From the NCBI RefSeq assembly GCF_900116345.1, contig NZ_FPAH01000003.1, forward strand, positions 1-64,000: DNA of 64,000 nucleotides, given 5' to 3'. Source of the stretch: Succinivibrio dextrinosolvens. Lineage in GTDB: Bacteria; Pseudomonadota; Gammaproteobacteria; Enterobacterales; Succinivibrionaceae. A program made the position numbers and the translations under genes. Shown piece by piece: positions 18,952 to 27,774 of the stretch (the stretch's first letter is position 1; each line of letters starts with the position of its first letter). The notes under the pieces are model-generated. The model ran no database searches and was not told the DNA's origin. It worked only from the letters and a program-made list of their open reading frames with translations.

Positions 18952-19071
18952 AGTTTTAACTCAATTCTTTTTCCCTTTCTTTTTCAAACGAATATATCAT
19001 TTTAAACAATTTGTTTTCATATATGTTGGTTAGACAGTTACAATAAAAGTGAATATTTTTATGGACTGTTT

Positions 19072-20055
19072 ATGCTGATATTTGCTTTAGTGCTACTGTA
19101 TTTAATCTGGGGAATGAACTGGACGGTAATGAAAATTGCCTCTGGGTATTTCGAGCCGGAATTATTTGCAACATCCAGATTCCTTGTTGGTTTTATTGTC
19201 CTGCTGCCGCTGATTTTCTTTCATAAAACTCATCGCACAAATTTTATGAATATAATTCGGGACGGTATTTCTTGTTCTGGTGTTTTATCATATTCAGAGA
19301 GTGTATCCAAATCCAATCAATCTCTAATAACAAGATTAAAGAATAATAGTCTGTTCTGGATTGCTCTTGTAGGCATACTGCATATAAGTTATTCAAATGC
19401 TGTAGTACAGATAGCAATTGCGCATCTAGGAGCAGGAGTTTCCTGTGTTCTTAACTATACAATGCCGATATTTGTGGCCATTCTTTCCTATATCGTGTTA
19501 AAAGAGAAATTCTCTTTTGTAAAAAGTCTTGGTATAGGTCTAGCTTTCATCGGTCTTTTCATAATTATGAATTTCCGTCTTGAAGGTGAGCTCTCCATGA
19601 TGTTTCTGGCTTTAAGCGGAGCTTTATCCTGGGCGGTAGCAAATCTTATCATTAAGACAAAACTTGGAGGATTGGATAAGCTGGCTCATACAACCTTACA
19701 GCTTGGATTCGGTACCTTCTTTCTGATTGTTTACTCCTGCATTGTTGTGGAGAGTCTTCCTATATTCAATCTAACCTCCATTCTCTGTCTTCTGTATAAC
19801 GGAGTCCTGGCATCTGCTTTATGTTTTGTGCTTTGGAGTTTCGTTGTTGATCAGATGGATCCTTCCGCTTTGGCTGTGAGCTCAATGCTTACACCTTTAA
19901 TCGGTGTTTTAGGAGGAGTAGTGTTCTTATCTGAAAGGCTGTCATCGAGGATTGTTTTTGGTATGGTTCTGCTTCTTTTGGGTGTCCTTCTGGTACAGAT
20001 TGTAGTTAGACACCAAAAGAAGAGTTCGAATACTGTTGAGAAAAAACTACAGTAA
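19072..20055 (+). CDS. EamA-family (DMT superfamily) transporter
   Basis: Inner-membrane carrier of the drug/metabolite transporter superfamily, 327 residues. Two EamA repeats are visible: the first begins LLYLIWGMNWTVMKIASGYFEP and includes the PIFVAILSYIVLKEKFS hinge, and the second ends in SALAVSSMLTPLIGVLGGVVFLSERLS. About ten hydrophobic segments are present. A 30-residue hydrophilic loop (roughly 60-95) between helices 2 and 3 is longer than usual. An upstream ATG at 19061 runs into a stop after five codons, so 19072 is the start. The substrate is unknown. The gene converges with the metal cluster, leaving 8 bases between stops. Confidence 0.82.
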   Translation: MLIFALVLLYLIWGMNWTVMKIASGYFEPELFATSRFLVGFIVLLPLIFFHKTHRTNFMNIIRDGISCSGVLSYSESVSKSNQSLITRLKNNSLFWIALVGILHISYSNAVVQIAIAHLGAGVSCVLNYTMPIFVAILSYIVLKEKFSFVKSLGIGLAFIGLFIIMNFRLEGELSMMFLALSGALSWAVANLIIKTKLGGLDKLAHTTLQLGFGTFFLIVYSCIVVESLPIFNLTSILCLLYNGVLASALCFVLWSFVVDQMDPSALAVSSMLTPLIGVLGGVVFLSERLSSRIVFGMVLLLLGVLLVQIVVRHQKKSSNTVEKKLQ

Positions 20056-20063
20056 GTTTTTGG

Positions 20064-20498
20064 TTAATCCTTTACTGTAAGCATACCTGGTTTATCCATG
20101 ACTGTAATAGAGTCAGCCTTTAAAAACAGTTCAGTAAAACCGTTGTGTTCGAAGTATACAGCGTGACCTGATACACGGACCCAGGTATTATCAGGAGGGA
20201 TCTCTCCATCATAATCAATATACATTCCGGCGTAGCTGTCGTTATAACAGCAGCCAGGACCTAGTCTGTATACAAAGGGAAATTCTTTTCCTTCAAACTC
20301 CGGATCATCGAATTCTCCTCGCTGAAGGTTGCCCTCAAAGGTGATGATATCGTCTTTGTATTCCTCTTCAAGGTTGGTATAGATATCATTCATGGTTGTG
20401 ATAAAGAGCTTGTCCTTGATGACTATTTCTCTGCCGTATACACAGCCTGAAGCCATAATGATGATAAATACAGAAGTCAGCAGTTTCCTAAATAGCAT
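20064..20498 (-). CDS. lipoprotein with a TIGR03943/DUF1980-like domain, zinc cluster partner
   Basis: 144 residues with a lipobox ending at Cys19 (IMASGC), so probably membrane-anchored. The body has FVYRLGPGCCYNDS, with a Cys pair, and DNTWVRVSGHAVYF, a strand pattern seen in the C-terminal domain of the DUF1980/TIGR03943 proteins that accompany metal permeases. It overlaps the upstream permease gene by 11 bases, so it is translated with it and belongs to the metal uptake operon. It may hold or pass zinc at the membrane surface; that is inference. It is the last gene of the operon. Confidence 0.6.
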   Translation of the reverse strand: MLFRKLLTSVFIIIMASGCVYGREIVIKDKLFITTMNDIYTNLEEEYKDDIITFEGNLQRGEFDDPEFEGKEFPFVYRLGPGCCYNDSYAGMYIDYDGEIPPDNTWVRVSGHAVYFEHNGFTELFLKADSITVMDKPGMLTVKD

Positions 20499-21315
20499 TT
20501 GCGCCTCTTAACTTTTCGATCACAACATGAATCAGGAACAGGGCAACATTGATAAGTACAATTGAAGCTCCGGTCGGTGTTGAAAATTCATATGAAACAT
20601 AAAGTCCAGCAGCAAAACAGAACAGACTGATTGCTAAAGAATAGAGTACGACATTTTTGAAGCTTCTACAGACTCTCATAGCTGTAAGAGCTGGTATCAC
20701 AATCAGATTGGAGATCAGAAGGGCGCCCATCATTCTCATGCCCAATGTAATAATCACTGCACTCATCAGGGCTAAAGCCAGATTGTAGTATTTAACCTTA
20801 AGCCCTGATGCCTTTGCGAATGTCTCATCAAAGGTAATTGCAAAAATCTTTGGGTAGAACAGCACGTACAGAACGATAATCACAGAGCATAGTATTATGG
20901 TCAGGTACATGTCAGAAATCTTCATGCCTAAAATAGATCCGAAAAGATAATTGCAGACATCGGTGTTCATTCCTGTTGTAACTGAAAGCAGCATTACACC
21001 TAAAGCCAGAGCAGAGGTTGATATAAGTGCTATCGCTGCGTCGGCATGAATTTTAGATCTTTTAGATAAAGACAAAAGCAGGAATGCACAGAGCATTACA
21101 ATCGGCAGTGACAGATAAAGCGGAGACTGATTAAGAACTACAGCTATCGCCAGTGTTCCAAATCCTACATGTGATAGACCGTCACCCATCATGGAGTAAT
21201 GTTTTAAAACCAGACTTACGCCGATAATGCTTGCACAGGCACTGATAAATAAACCTGTAATAAAGGCTCTCACCATGAAAGAGTAGGAGAACATTTGAAC
21301 TATTGAATCGATCAT
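20488..21315 (-). CDS. znuB: zinc/manganese-type ABC transporter permease
   Basis: ABC-3 family permease of 275 residues forming the metal channel. About eight hydrophobic helices are seen, with the family stretches KHYSMMGDGLSHVGFGTLA near the N-terminus and MMGALLISNLIVIPALTAM, the coupling region with the ATPase. It starts on the base after the ATPase stop and overlaps the lipoprotein gene downstream. Metal specificity cannot be read from the permease; zinc is favoured by the acidic, histidine-bearing binding protein and the Cys/His-rich small protein in the same operon. Confidence 0.85.
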   Translation of the reverse strand: MIDSIVQMFSYSFMVRAFITGLFISACASIIGVSLVLKHYSMMGDGLSHVGFGTLAIAVVLNQSPLYLSLPIVMLCAFLLLSLSKRSKIHADAAIALISTSALALGVMLLSVTTGMNTDVCNYLFGSILGMKISDMYLTIILCSVIIVLYVLFYPKIFAITFDETFAKASGLKVKYYNLALALMSAVIITLGMRMMGALLISNLIVIPALTAMRVCRSFKNVVLYSLAISLFCFAAGLYVSYEFSTPTGASIVLINVALFLIHVVIEKLRGANAI

Positions 21316-22011
21316 TTAAACGTGGTGCTCCATCAGACTCTTAAAGGTTTCGGTTTTTATGAAATCCTCAGTTTTGCCGAAGAATTTTACTTCATGTTCT
21401 ATACAAAGAACGCTGTCAGCTTCTTTTATAATTCTTTCAAGATCATGACTGATCATCAGAATAGAGGTCTTGAACTTATCATTGAGTTTTCTGATACTGC
21501 TGTAAAGAAGAGACTGTGAGCTTACATCAAGGCCTGCTGTTGGCTCATCTAAAATCAGCATTTTGTCACTGGCAACAAAAGCTCTTGCAATCAGCACTGC
21601 ACGTTTCTGACCGCCTGACAGATTAAAGTATCCCTTATCGAGTAAATCCTCCAGTTCAAGTTCCTGAACCACAGTGTTAATTCGCTCCTTGTCCGCCTTG
21701 GAAACAAAAGGCAGCAGATGGTGTCTGCAAAGGCCGCTTATGATAACTTCCTTTGCAGTTGCCGGAAAGTATGAACCATCATTGTTCTGCTGGGCTACAT
21801 AGCCTGTGGTTTTGATGGATTTATCAAAAGAGAATACACCTTCATAACGCCTGTTTTCACGAACAAGAGTTTTCACTAGTGTGCTTTTACCAGCACCGTT
21901 CGGTCCTACTACGGCCAGATACTGGCCACGGCTAAGATGAAAAGTGATATCTTTTAGTATCTGGCTGTTGTCGAATTTAACTGAAAGATTGTTAACGTTA
22001 AGTATTGTCAT
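21316..22011 (-). CDS. znuC: zinc/manganese-type ABC transporter ATP-binding protein
   Basis: ATPase of 231 residues with all motifs: Walker A GPNGAGKST (about 36-44), signature NLSGGQKRAVLIARAF, Walker [13 protein letters not shown], and the switch His in MISHD. Tyr/Gln-containing Q-loop TTGYVAQQN is present. It lies between the binding-protein and permease genes, with the stop and the permease start adjacent. A strong hairpin (22022-22043) lies just upstream, between it and znuA, and may lower its expression relative to the binding protein. Confidence 0.88.
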   Translation of the reverse strand: MTILNVNNLSVKFDNSQILKDITFHLSRGQYLAVVGPNGAGKSTLVKTLVRENRRYEGVFSFDKSIKTTGYVAQQNNDGSYFPATAKEVIISGLCRHHLLPFVSKADKERINTVVQELELEDLLDKGYFNLSGGQKRAVLIARAFVASDKMLILDEPTAGLDVSSQSLLYSSIRKLNDKFKTSILMISHDLERIIKEADSVLCIEHEVKFFGKTEDFIKTETFKSLMEHHV

Positions 22012-22021
22012 ATCCTAATAA

Positions 22022-22043
22022 AGTAGTAGCTTTCGCTACTACT
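22022..22043 (-). terminator. intercistronic hairpin between znuA and znuC
   Basis: Read on the minus strand, AGTAGTAGC-GAAA-GCTACTACT is a perfect 9-bp stem with a GNRA tetraloop, followed by TTTATT. It lies 9 bases after the znuA stop. It resembles the hairpin at 2633 in placement: after the binding-protein gene and before the ATPase gene. Confidence 0.55.
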
Positions 22044-22052
22044 GTCGTAATG

Positions 22053-22997
22053 TTAGTTTAAAGCTTCTTTTAGCGCAGGAAGATTGTCATTGAACAAGTC
22101 TGCCATGGTTTTGTTTGCCTTGAATTCCTCTACGGTAATATTATGGCCGGTGTTGAAAGTCATAACCTTTGCATTCACACTTTCTGCAATTGTTGATGCT
22201 ATATTGTCAGAGGATAGTTCTATTTTAAAAATAACCGGAACTTTTAGCTTTTCTGCCTTGTCAATTAAGAATTTTATGGTTGAGGCAGATACCTCTGTTT
22301 CATTAGAACATCCCTTGAATGCGGCATAATAATTCAGCCCATAGTCCTTTACAAAGTATAAAAGAGGGAATCTGTCGCCGAAAATCAGAGTCTTATTTTT
22401 TGAATCTGAAATGATCTCACTGTATTTCTTGTCCAGCTCATTGAATCTGTTTATATATTCAGCGGAGTTCTTTTCATAATAATCCTTGTTTTCTGGATCT
22501 AATTTTACAATAGCCTGACAGAGTTTATTCAGGATTACCACATTGTTTTTAGGTGAGGTCCAGACATGTTCGTCAAACTCGTGTTCCTCTCCGTTTTCAT
22601 GTTCTTCTTCCTCAGCCTCTGGCTGCATGCCCTCAACTTCCTCCTCATCTCTGAGGTCAACTTCCTTGGTAAAAGCAAAAGTATTTAATTTGTCGAGGTT
22701 GTCTTTGAGAAAATTTTCAATCCACTCATCGTTTTCTCCACCGTTGTAAACGAATAGATCTGATTTTTCGATTGCTATAAGATCCTTTGGTGTTGGCTCG
22801 TAGCTGTGAGCTTCTGCTCCAATCTTAAGGAGCATGGTTACTTTTGCCTTATCTTTAGTGATGTTTCTGACAAAATCGTACTGAGGAAAGTTAGTGGCGA
22901 TGATATTCAGTTCTTTTGCAAATACACTCTGTGAGCAGGTCAGGATTACTAATCCTGATGTTAAAGCTAAAACTGACTTTAATTTATTAAATAACAT
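22053..22997 (-). CDS. znuA: zinc-type ABC transporter periplasmic binding protein
   Basis: Cluster A-I metal-binding protein, 314 residues, signal peptide about 1-27 (ending SVFA). A first ligand His is in AEAHSYEPT; an acidic loop follows at about 118-142 with Glu and His residues, then HVWTSPKNN supplies the second ligand. The stretch FGDRFPLLYFVKDYGLNYYAAFKGCS replaces the usual E. coli ZnuA sequence and resembles the Firmicutes-type binding proteins. The charged loop is typical of zinc rather than manganese members. It is the second gene of the operon after a small Cys/His protein. Confidence 0.85.
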   Translation of the reverse strand: MLFNKLKSVLALTSGLVILTCSQSVFAKELNIIATNFPQYDFVRNITKDKAKVTMLLKIGAEAHSYEPTPKDLIAIEKSDLFVYNGGENDEWIENFLKDNLDKLNTFAFTKEVDLRDEEEVEGMQPEAEEEEHENGEEHEFDEHVWTSPKNNVVILNKLCQAIVKLDPENKDYYEKNSAEYINRFNELDKKYSEIISDSKNKTLIFGDRFPLLYFVKDYGLNYYAAFKGCSNETEVSASTIKFLIDKAEKLKVPVIFKIELSSDNIASTIAESVNAKVMTFNTGHNITVEEFKANKTMADLFNDNLPALKEALN

Positions 22998-23050
22998 ATA
23001 GACCTCGTAAAAAATGGAATAACAAAAATTTATTAAGATTCGTATTTTGT

Positions 23051-23359
23051 TTATTCCGTCTTCTTTACACGGTTTGAAACTGGTGTAGCCCTGATAAGTG
23101 TTTTCTTATAGATACAGACTGTATAAAGAAAAAGACTGACTGCTAAAATCAGTGCTGTATTGTTTAAGTTTGCTCCAAGAGGAGTAGGGGATTCATCGTT
23201 TATAAGATGCAGTGAAGTGCAGATAACACAATGATCCTCTTGATCACAGTGATGGGCAGCAAAACTGGTCTTATAGAAATTGAAAAAACAGCTAAAAGTG
23301 ATGAAAGCAATAATAAGAAAATATGCTTTTACCTGTTTTTTACTATTAAAAAAATACAT
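23051..23359 (-). CDS. small membrane protein with a Cys/His motif, first gene of the zinc cluster
   Basis: 102 residues. There is an N-terminal hydrophobic helix, then a periplasmic or lumenal segment with HHCDQEDHCVICTSLH, a compact His/Cys motif suited to metal binding, and a second helix (LILAVSLFLYTVCIY) before a basic tail. Small proteins with a similar HHC...C..C motif occur beside zinc transporter genes in Firmicutes; I have no name for this one. The ATG at 23359 is chosen because GGGGA lies 5 bases upstream; a TTG 18 bases earlier is also in frame. It would be transcribed first, just downstream of the candidate operator at 23447. Confidence 0.6.
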   Translation of the reverse strand: MYFFNSKKQVKAYFLIIAFITFSCFFNFYKTSFAAHHCDQEDHCVICTSLHLINDESPTPLGANLNNTALILAVSLFLYTVCIYKKTLIRATPVSNRVKKTE

Positions 23360-23446
23360 TAGTATCCCCATTATCAAACCTGATAATTATGTCACAGTTT
23401 TTCTGTTAGTTTATGCTTACTCCTAAGAAATTTTTTCATGTTTTTC

Positions 23447-23464
23447 TATGAGCAAATGCTCATA
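23447..23464. promoter_or_regulatory. 8-2-8 palindrome, candidate ArsR/SmtB-type metal operator
   Basis: TATGAGCA-AA-TGCTCATA is a perfect inverted repeat about 90 bases upstream of the first zinc-cluster gene. It resembles the TATGAACA-type sites of zinc-sensing ArsR/SmtB proteins (CzrA, SmtB) more than the Zur box of E. coli. No regulator gene is in the cluster. Confidence 0.45.
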
Positions 23465-23585
23465 TAAACACATAATTTTCAAAGAATACGGTGAACCTTT
23501 GTGAACAATAAAACATCCGATTTAAATCAGTTTTAGGACATTAGAAATATCCTATCTTTTCAAAGGTAAAAATCAAAAATAATGA

Positions 23586-23591
23586 TATAAT
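23586..23591 (+). promoter_or_regulatory. extended -10 for the ruv-tol operon
   Basis: TGATATAAT gives an extended -10 (TGnTATAAT). No good -35 lies at the usual distance. It is the best promoter candidate before ruvC. Confidence 0.4.
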
Positions 23592-23739
23592 TCTAAGCGT
23601 TGGAATAACCCGTTCAACATTGCATAGTTTAATAATCAAATCAGTTTTTGGGAAAGTATCAGGCTCATTTTTCAGACTGTTGTTTTTGCAGTTATAAGCA
23701 TGAGTTTGGTGCGGTTTGTTAGTTTTCAGTAGATAGCGC

Positions 23740-24282
23740 ATGTCTTCAATTGTTATTGGTATTGATCCTGGTTCTAGGTTTACCGGCTATGGAATCATTG
23801 AGTACATAGGAAATACTCCTAATTACCTTGGTTCTGGATGTATCAAAACCGGAGACGGGGATCTTGCCTCTAAACTGAAGATTATTTATGACGGCGTCTA
23901 TTCTCTGATCGAACAGTTTCATCCTACAGCAATGGCTGTAGAGGAAACCTTTCTATCCAAAAATGTTCAGTCAACAGTGAAACTTTCTGAGGCTAGAGCC
24001 AGTGCTATTGTAGCCGGGGCAAATCTTGGCCTAAGTGTTTTTGAATATACTCCAATGCAGATCAAACAGGCTGTTGTTGGATATGGCTGGGCCGAGAAAG
24101 AACAGGTCCAGTACATGGTCAAAAGAATCCTCAGATTAAGCGGCAATCCTCAGGCTGATGCTGCAGATGGGCTTGCATGTGCTCTCTGCCACTGTTTTAC
24201 TAACCAGATTACAACAGCAATGGGTAAGGAAGTTGCAGATACCTCCTCTATCCATGGAAGATTACAGAATAAATTCAAATGA
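23740..24282 (+). CDS. ruvC: Holliday junction resolvase RuvC
   Basis: Endonuclease that resolves four-way junctions after RuvAB migration. 180 residues against 173 in E. coli. The four acidic active-site residues are D9 (GIDPGSRFTGYG), E68 (AVEETF), D140 and D143 (ADAADGLACALCH). The extra length is a short polar C-terminus. The stop overlaps the ruvA start (ATGA), so the two are translationally coupled. First gene of the ruv-tol block. Confidence 0.95.
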   Translation: MSSIVIGIDPGSRFTGYGIIEYIGNTPNYLGSGCIKTGDGDLASKLKIIYDGVYSLIEQFHPTAMAVEETFLSKNVQSTVKLSEARASAIVAGANLGLSVFEYTPMQIKQAVVGYGWAEKEQVQYMVKRILRLSGNPQADAADGLACALCHCFTNQITTAMGKEVADTSSIHGRLQNKFK

Positions 24283-24896
24283 TCGGAAGTTTATCAGGTA
24301 AAGTTTTAAGAATCGACGGAGTCACCGCTCTGATTGATGTCAATGGTGTCGGCTACGAAGTAGATATGCCGGTATCATCTTTAGGTAGTCTTAAAATCGG
24401 TGAATCCTGCTTTGTCTATACACAGCATATCGTAAGAGAAGATGCTCAGATCCTGTACGGATTCCTTTCTGTTGTTGAGCGTTCTCTTTTTAGAATTCTT
24501 ATTAAGGTTAACGGTGTCGGACCTAAAATGGCACTGGCTGTTCTGTCTACTTTTAAGGTAGATGAGTTTATTCAGATGGTGATTTCTGAACAGTCAAAGA
24601 GTCTTGAGCAGATTCCTGGTGTAGGAAAGAAGACCGCAGAAAGAATGGTGGTTGAACTTAAGGATAACCTCAAGAAATTCGCCCAGTCAGGTGTAGATAT
24701 TTCTGTTGATTCATCTTCTGCATCAGCAGATCAGAGTGACAGCTTCAATGATGCTGTTGCCGCTATGACAGCCTTAGGCTATCGTGATTCTGATTCTATT
24801 AAGTACGTAAAGGCTGTGGTATCAAAGGATCGTTCTCTTTCCACTCAGCAGATAATCGTTGCTGCTCTTGCATTGATTTCAAAGGGAAAATCATAA
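24279..24896 (+). CDS. ruvA: Holliday junction branch migration protein RuvA
   Basis: Tetrameric junction-binding subunit that loads the RuvB motor. 205 residues (E. coli 203). An N-terminal OB domain (MIGSLSGKVLRIDGVTALIDV...), two helix-hairpin-helix motifs in the middle (VNGVGPKMALAVL and IPGVGKKTAERMVVELK), a Ser-rich flexible linker about 142-158, and a C-terminal domain (DAVAAMTALGYRDSD) that contacts RuvB. Overlaps ruvC by 4 bases and precedes ruvB by 3. Confidence 0.95.
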   Translation: MIGSLSGKVLRIDGVTALIDVNGVGYEVDMPVSSLGSLKIGESCFVYTQHIVREDAQILYGFLSVVERSLFRILIKVNGVGPKMALAVLSTFKVDEFIQMVISEQSKSLEQIPGVGKKTAERMVVELKDNLKKFAQSGVDISVDSSSASADQSDSFNDAVAAMTALGYRDSDSIKYVKAVVSKDRSLSTQQIIVAALALISKGKS

Positions 24897-24899
24897 TTT

Positions 24900-25958
24900 A
24901 TGTCACTAGATGAAAAGGGAATTTTTGCTGATACTCTGACAGTGGATTCTGTTATAAGGCCAGAAAAGACTCCTGATGAGGAGTTTTCTGAGAATCAGAG
25001 AACTTCTGAGGACAGAGCTTTAAGACCTCAGTGTCTTGAGGACTATATTGGTCAGAAAGAAGTAAAAGAACAGCTTTCAATTGCATTAAAAGCAGCAAAG
25101 CTCAGAGGCGATGCTCTGGATCATGTGCTAATTTTCGGACCTCCTGGTCTTGGAAAGACAACCTTATCTAACATCATTGCCAATGAACTTTCTGTAGGTA
25201 TTTCTCAGACTTCAGGTCCTGCTTTGGAAAAGAAGGGAGATGCTGCGGCACTTCTGACAAACCTTCAGCCAAGAAATGTGATTTTTATTGATGAGATTCA
25301 TCGTCTGTCTCCTGTAATCGAGGAGTTTTTATATCCAGCCATGGAAGATTACATGGTGGATATTATGACTGGTGAAGGCCCATCTGCAAGATCAATCAAG
25401 ATTAACCTCAATCCGTTCACTCTGATTGGAGCAACTACACGTGCAGGAACCCTGACCTCTCCACTGAGAGCCCGTTTTGGTATAATTCTGCAGCTTAAGT
25501 TTTATGCTCCAGAGGAACTTAACATTATTATCAGAAGCTCTGCCAGAAAGCTGAATGTTGAAATCACAGAGGATGCTTCTATGGAGATTGCCTCAAGATC
25601 AAGAGGCACCCCCCGTATTGCCAACAGACTGCTGCGCCGAGTCAGAGACTATGCTCAGGTAAAGGGTAACGGAGTTGTTACTCTTGAGCTTGCCCGCTCT
25701 GCACTATCGATGTTAAGAATTGATGAGGATGGCTTTGATGACTTTGACAGGCAGTATTTGCGCTGTATAATCGAAGATTTTAATGGCGGTCCTGTGGGAA
25801 TAGAGAGTCTAGCCGCATCCTTAGGTCACGATAGAGATACTCTGGAAAATGTGGTAGAGCCTTATATCATACAGCAGGGCTATGTTCAGCGCTCGAGAAC
25901 GGGCAGAATGGCAACAGCCAAAGCTTATGCAAAGTTCGGACTGCAGAAAGGATCATAA
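24900..25958 (+). CDS. ruvB: Holliday junction DNA helicase RuvB
   Basis: Hexameric AAA+ motor of branch migration. 352 residues (E. coli 336), with the excess at the N-terminus. Walker [11 protein letters not shown], Walker B IDEIHRL, sensor 1 [18 protein letters not shown] with arginine finger, sensor 2 [13 protein letters not shown], and the C-terminal winged helix ([17 protein letters not shown]). The core begins [13 protein letters not shown] near residue 40. The next gene starts 4 bases after the stop. Confidence 0.95.
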   Translation: MSLDEKGIFADTLTVDSVIRPEKTPDEEFSENQRTSEDRALRPQCLEDYIGQKEVKEQLSIALKAAKLRGDALDHVLIFGPPGLGKTTLSNIIANELSVGISQTSGPALEKKGDAAALLTNLQPRNVIFIDEIHRLSPVIEEFLYPAMEDYMVDIMTGEGPSARSIKINLNPFTLIGATTRAGTLTSPLRARFGIILQLKFYAPEELNIIIRSSARKLNVEITEDASMEIASRSRGTPRIANRLLRRVRDYAQVKGNGVVTLELARSALSMLRIDEDGFDDFDRQYLRCIIEDFNGGPVGIESLAASLGHDRDTLENVVEPYIIQQGYVQRSRTGRMATAKAYAKFGLQKGS

Positions 25959-25962
25959 TTTA

Positions 25963-26406
25963 ATGTCAGCCAAAACATTTTCTATAAATGCCCGCGTTTA
26001 CTATGAGGACACTGATGCTGGTGGAATCGTTTATTACGCCAACTATTTAAAATTCTGTGAGCGAGCCAGAACCGACTGGCTTAGAGGAATGGGGCTTTCT
26101 CAGTCTTCAATGCTTGAGGATAAAAAAGGTTTTGTTATCAAAAATATCAAGGGCAACTACATCAGTTCAGCAAGGCTTGATGACATGCTCAAGATAACCT
26201 GCATCCCTACAAAAGCTCGCTTTGCAAGTTTAAAAATTTTTCAACAAGTTTATAATCAGCACGACGAACTGCTGTTTGAGTTTGAATGCAGTGTTGCATT
26301 CGTTGATCTGGCTAAACATAAGCCTGCAACCATGCCTAAAGAGGCAATAGAATATATCAAGCAGTTTGTTCCAGAGGATGTTTCTCATCTAGAGGTAAAA
26401 ATCTAA
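25963..26406 (+). CDS. ybgC: Tol-Pal associated acyl-CoA thioesterase YbgC
   Basis: Hot-dog-fold thioesterase of 147 residues. The catalytic Asp and the helix DTDAGGIVYYANYLKFCERARTDWLR define the 4-hydroxybenzoyl-CoA thioesterase/YbgC family. The start at 25963 gives the normal length and an AGGA about 10 bases upstream; the frame is open further back into ruvB, but that part is ruvB coding sequence. As in many gammaproteobacteria it heads the tol genes, with tolQ starting 2 bases after its stop. Confidence 0.92.
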   Translation: MSAKTFSINARVYYEDTDAGGIVYYANYLKFCERARTDWLRGMGLSQSSMLEDKKGFVIKNIKGNYISSARLDDMLKITCIPTKARFASLKIFQQVYNQHDELLFEFECSVAFVDLAKHKPATMPKEAIEYIKQFVPEDVSHLEVKI

Positions 26407-26408
26407 AA

Positions 26409-27308
26409 ATGGATACTTCAGGTTCATTATCAATTACTCACCTTATATTTAATGCAAGTCCGCTTGTACAGATTGTTATGCTGTTCCTGCTCGGACTATC
26501 TATTGCATCCTGGACAATTATTTTCTCAAAATCAAATTCCTATAAGGCAGCTCGTGCTAAGGCTGATGAGTTTGAAGATAAGTTCTGGTCTGGTATTGAC
26601 CTTAATAACCTTTATCAGGAATGTATCAAGAAAGGACAGGATCTTATCGGTCTTGAGGTTATTTATTCTTCAGGTTTCAAAGAGTTCGTAAGACTGATTA
26701 ACTCTGGTCCTGCCGATCAGGAAGTTGTTATGGACGGTACATATCGTCAGATGAAGGTTTCTCAGTCACGAGAGATGGAGAATCTTGAATCTCATCTGGC
26801 AACTCTTGCTACCATTGGTTCTATCAGTCCTTATATCGGACTGTTTGGTACCGTATGGGGTATTATGCACGCATTTATTGCTTTAGCAGCAGTTAAGAAT
26901 GCAACTCTGTCTATGGTTGCTCCTCCAATTGCAGAAGCTCTGATTGCAACTGCTATGGGTCTTTTCGCCGCTATTCCTGCAGTTATGTTCTACAACAGAT
27001 TCGTTTCAAAGGTTGAGGCTTTAGAGAACCGTTATATTAACTTCATGGATGAGTTTGCTACTATTCTGAATCGCAGACTGGTAAGAGTTCGTTCTGAAAT
27101 GAATATGAAGTCCAATGAGATTCCGCAGAATAATGTTCAGCCATCTGCAGGTTATTCTCAGAAAAGCTTTAATCACCCACTAGGTGAAGAACAGCAGAAT
27201 CAGTATTCAAGAGCCAGAGTAAATACCCAGAGTTCTCCATACCAGACTCCTGGTGTAGAGGGTGACAGATACCGTAATTCATCTCGTTCACCATTACAGG
27301 GACAGTAA
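26409..27308 (+). CDS. tolQ: TolQ proton-channel subunit with an extended C-terminus
   Basis: ExbB/TolQ-family inner-membrane protein that with TolR harvests the proton gradient to energise TolA. Three membrane helices: near the N-terminus (LVQIVMLFLLGLSIASWTII), and the pair around LATIGSISPYIGLFGTVWGIM and IAEALIATAMGLFAAIPAVMFYN. TolQ usually ends near 230 residues; this one has 299, with about 65 extra Gln/Asn/Ser/Pro-rich residues that would lie in the cytoplasm. tolR starts 3 bases downstream. Confidence 0.93.
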   Translation: MDTSGSLSITHLIFNASPLVQIVMLFLLGLSIASWTIIFSKSNSYKAARAKADEFEDKFWSGIDLNNLYQECIKKGQDLIGLEVIYSSGFKEFVRLINSGPADQEVVMDGTYRQMKVSQSREMENLESHLATLATIGSISPYIGLFGTVWGIMHAFIALAAVKNATLSMVAPPIAEALIATAMGLFAAIPAVMFYNRFVSKVEALENRYINFMDEFATILNRRLVRVRSEMNMKSNEIPQNNVQPSAGYSQKSFNHPLGEEQQNQYSRARVNTQSSPYQTPGVEGDRYRNSSRSPLQGQ

Positions 27309-27311
27309 AAA

Positions 27312-27752
27312 ATGCAGATGGCCCGTACCAGACATACTAAATCAAGAGCCAAGGCAGAAATCAATGTGGTTCCTTACATTGACGTTATGCTGGTTCTACT
27401 GGTTATTTTTATTGCAACAGCTCCTGTTGTTATGCAGGGCGTTACCGTTGATCTTCCTCAGGCTAAAGCTGAAACAATGAATCAGGATGAGATGACTCCT
27501 ATTATTGCTACAGTGGATAAGGTAGGTCAGTTTTATGTAACCATCGATACCTCAACTGTAAAGATGGGCAGTTTAGATGAGTTAACCAATTATGTTGCTG
27601 AGGAACTGCAGAAAGATCAGGCTCATCAGCGTCCGGTAGTTGTACAGGGCGACGCTCAGGTTGCATATGACAATGTTATTCAGCTTATGAATGCACTGAA
27701 AAACGGTGGCGTAAAAAGTGTTGGTTTGGTTACTGAACCAATATCAAACTAA
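27312..27752 (+). CDS. tolR: TolR proton-channel subunit
   Basis: ExbD/TolR-family protein, 146 residues. One membrane helix near 20-40 carries the essential Asp (D24 in VPYIDVMLVLLVIF). The periplasmic domain ends with the typical VVVQGDAQVAYDNVIQLMNALKNGGVKSVGLVTEP. Starts Met-Gln-Met; either Met could be used. Co-translated with tolQ, and tolA follows after 22 bases. Confidence 0.94.
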   Translation: MQMARTRHTKSRAKAEINVVPYIDVMLVLLVIFIATAPVVMQGVTVDLPQAKAETMNQDEMTPIIATVDKVGQFYVTIDTSTVKMGSLDELTNYVAEELQKDQAHQRPVVVQGDAQVAYDNVIQLMNALKNGGVKSVGLVTEPISN

Positions 27753-27774
27753 TTAAGTTTTAGGTATTATTGTT

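Larger units (their letters stand above)
23360..23739. other. divergent intergenic region between the zinc cluster and ruvC
   Basis: No credible gene. It holds a candidate metal-regulator operator (23447-23464) on the zinc side and an extended -10 (23586-23591) on the ruvC side. The ruvC leader from that -10 would be about 140 bases, with no clear structure seen. Confidence 0.5.

Noticed and set aside
23541-23741. 66-residue minus-strand open frame upstream of ruvC
   Set aside because: Low-complexity AT-rich reading across the promoter region, no ribosome binding site and no family likeness.
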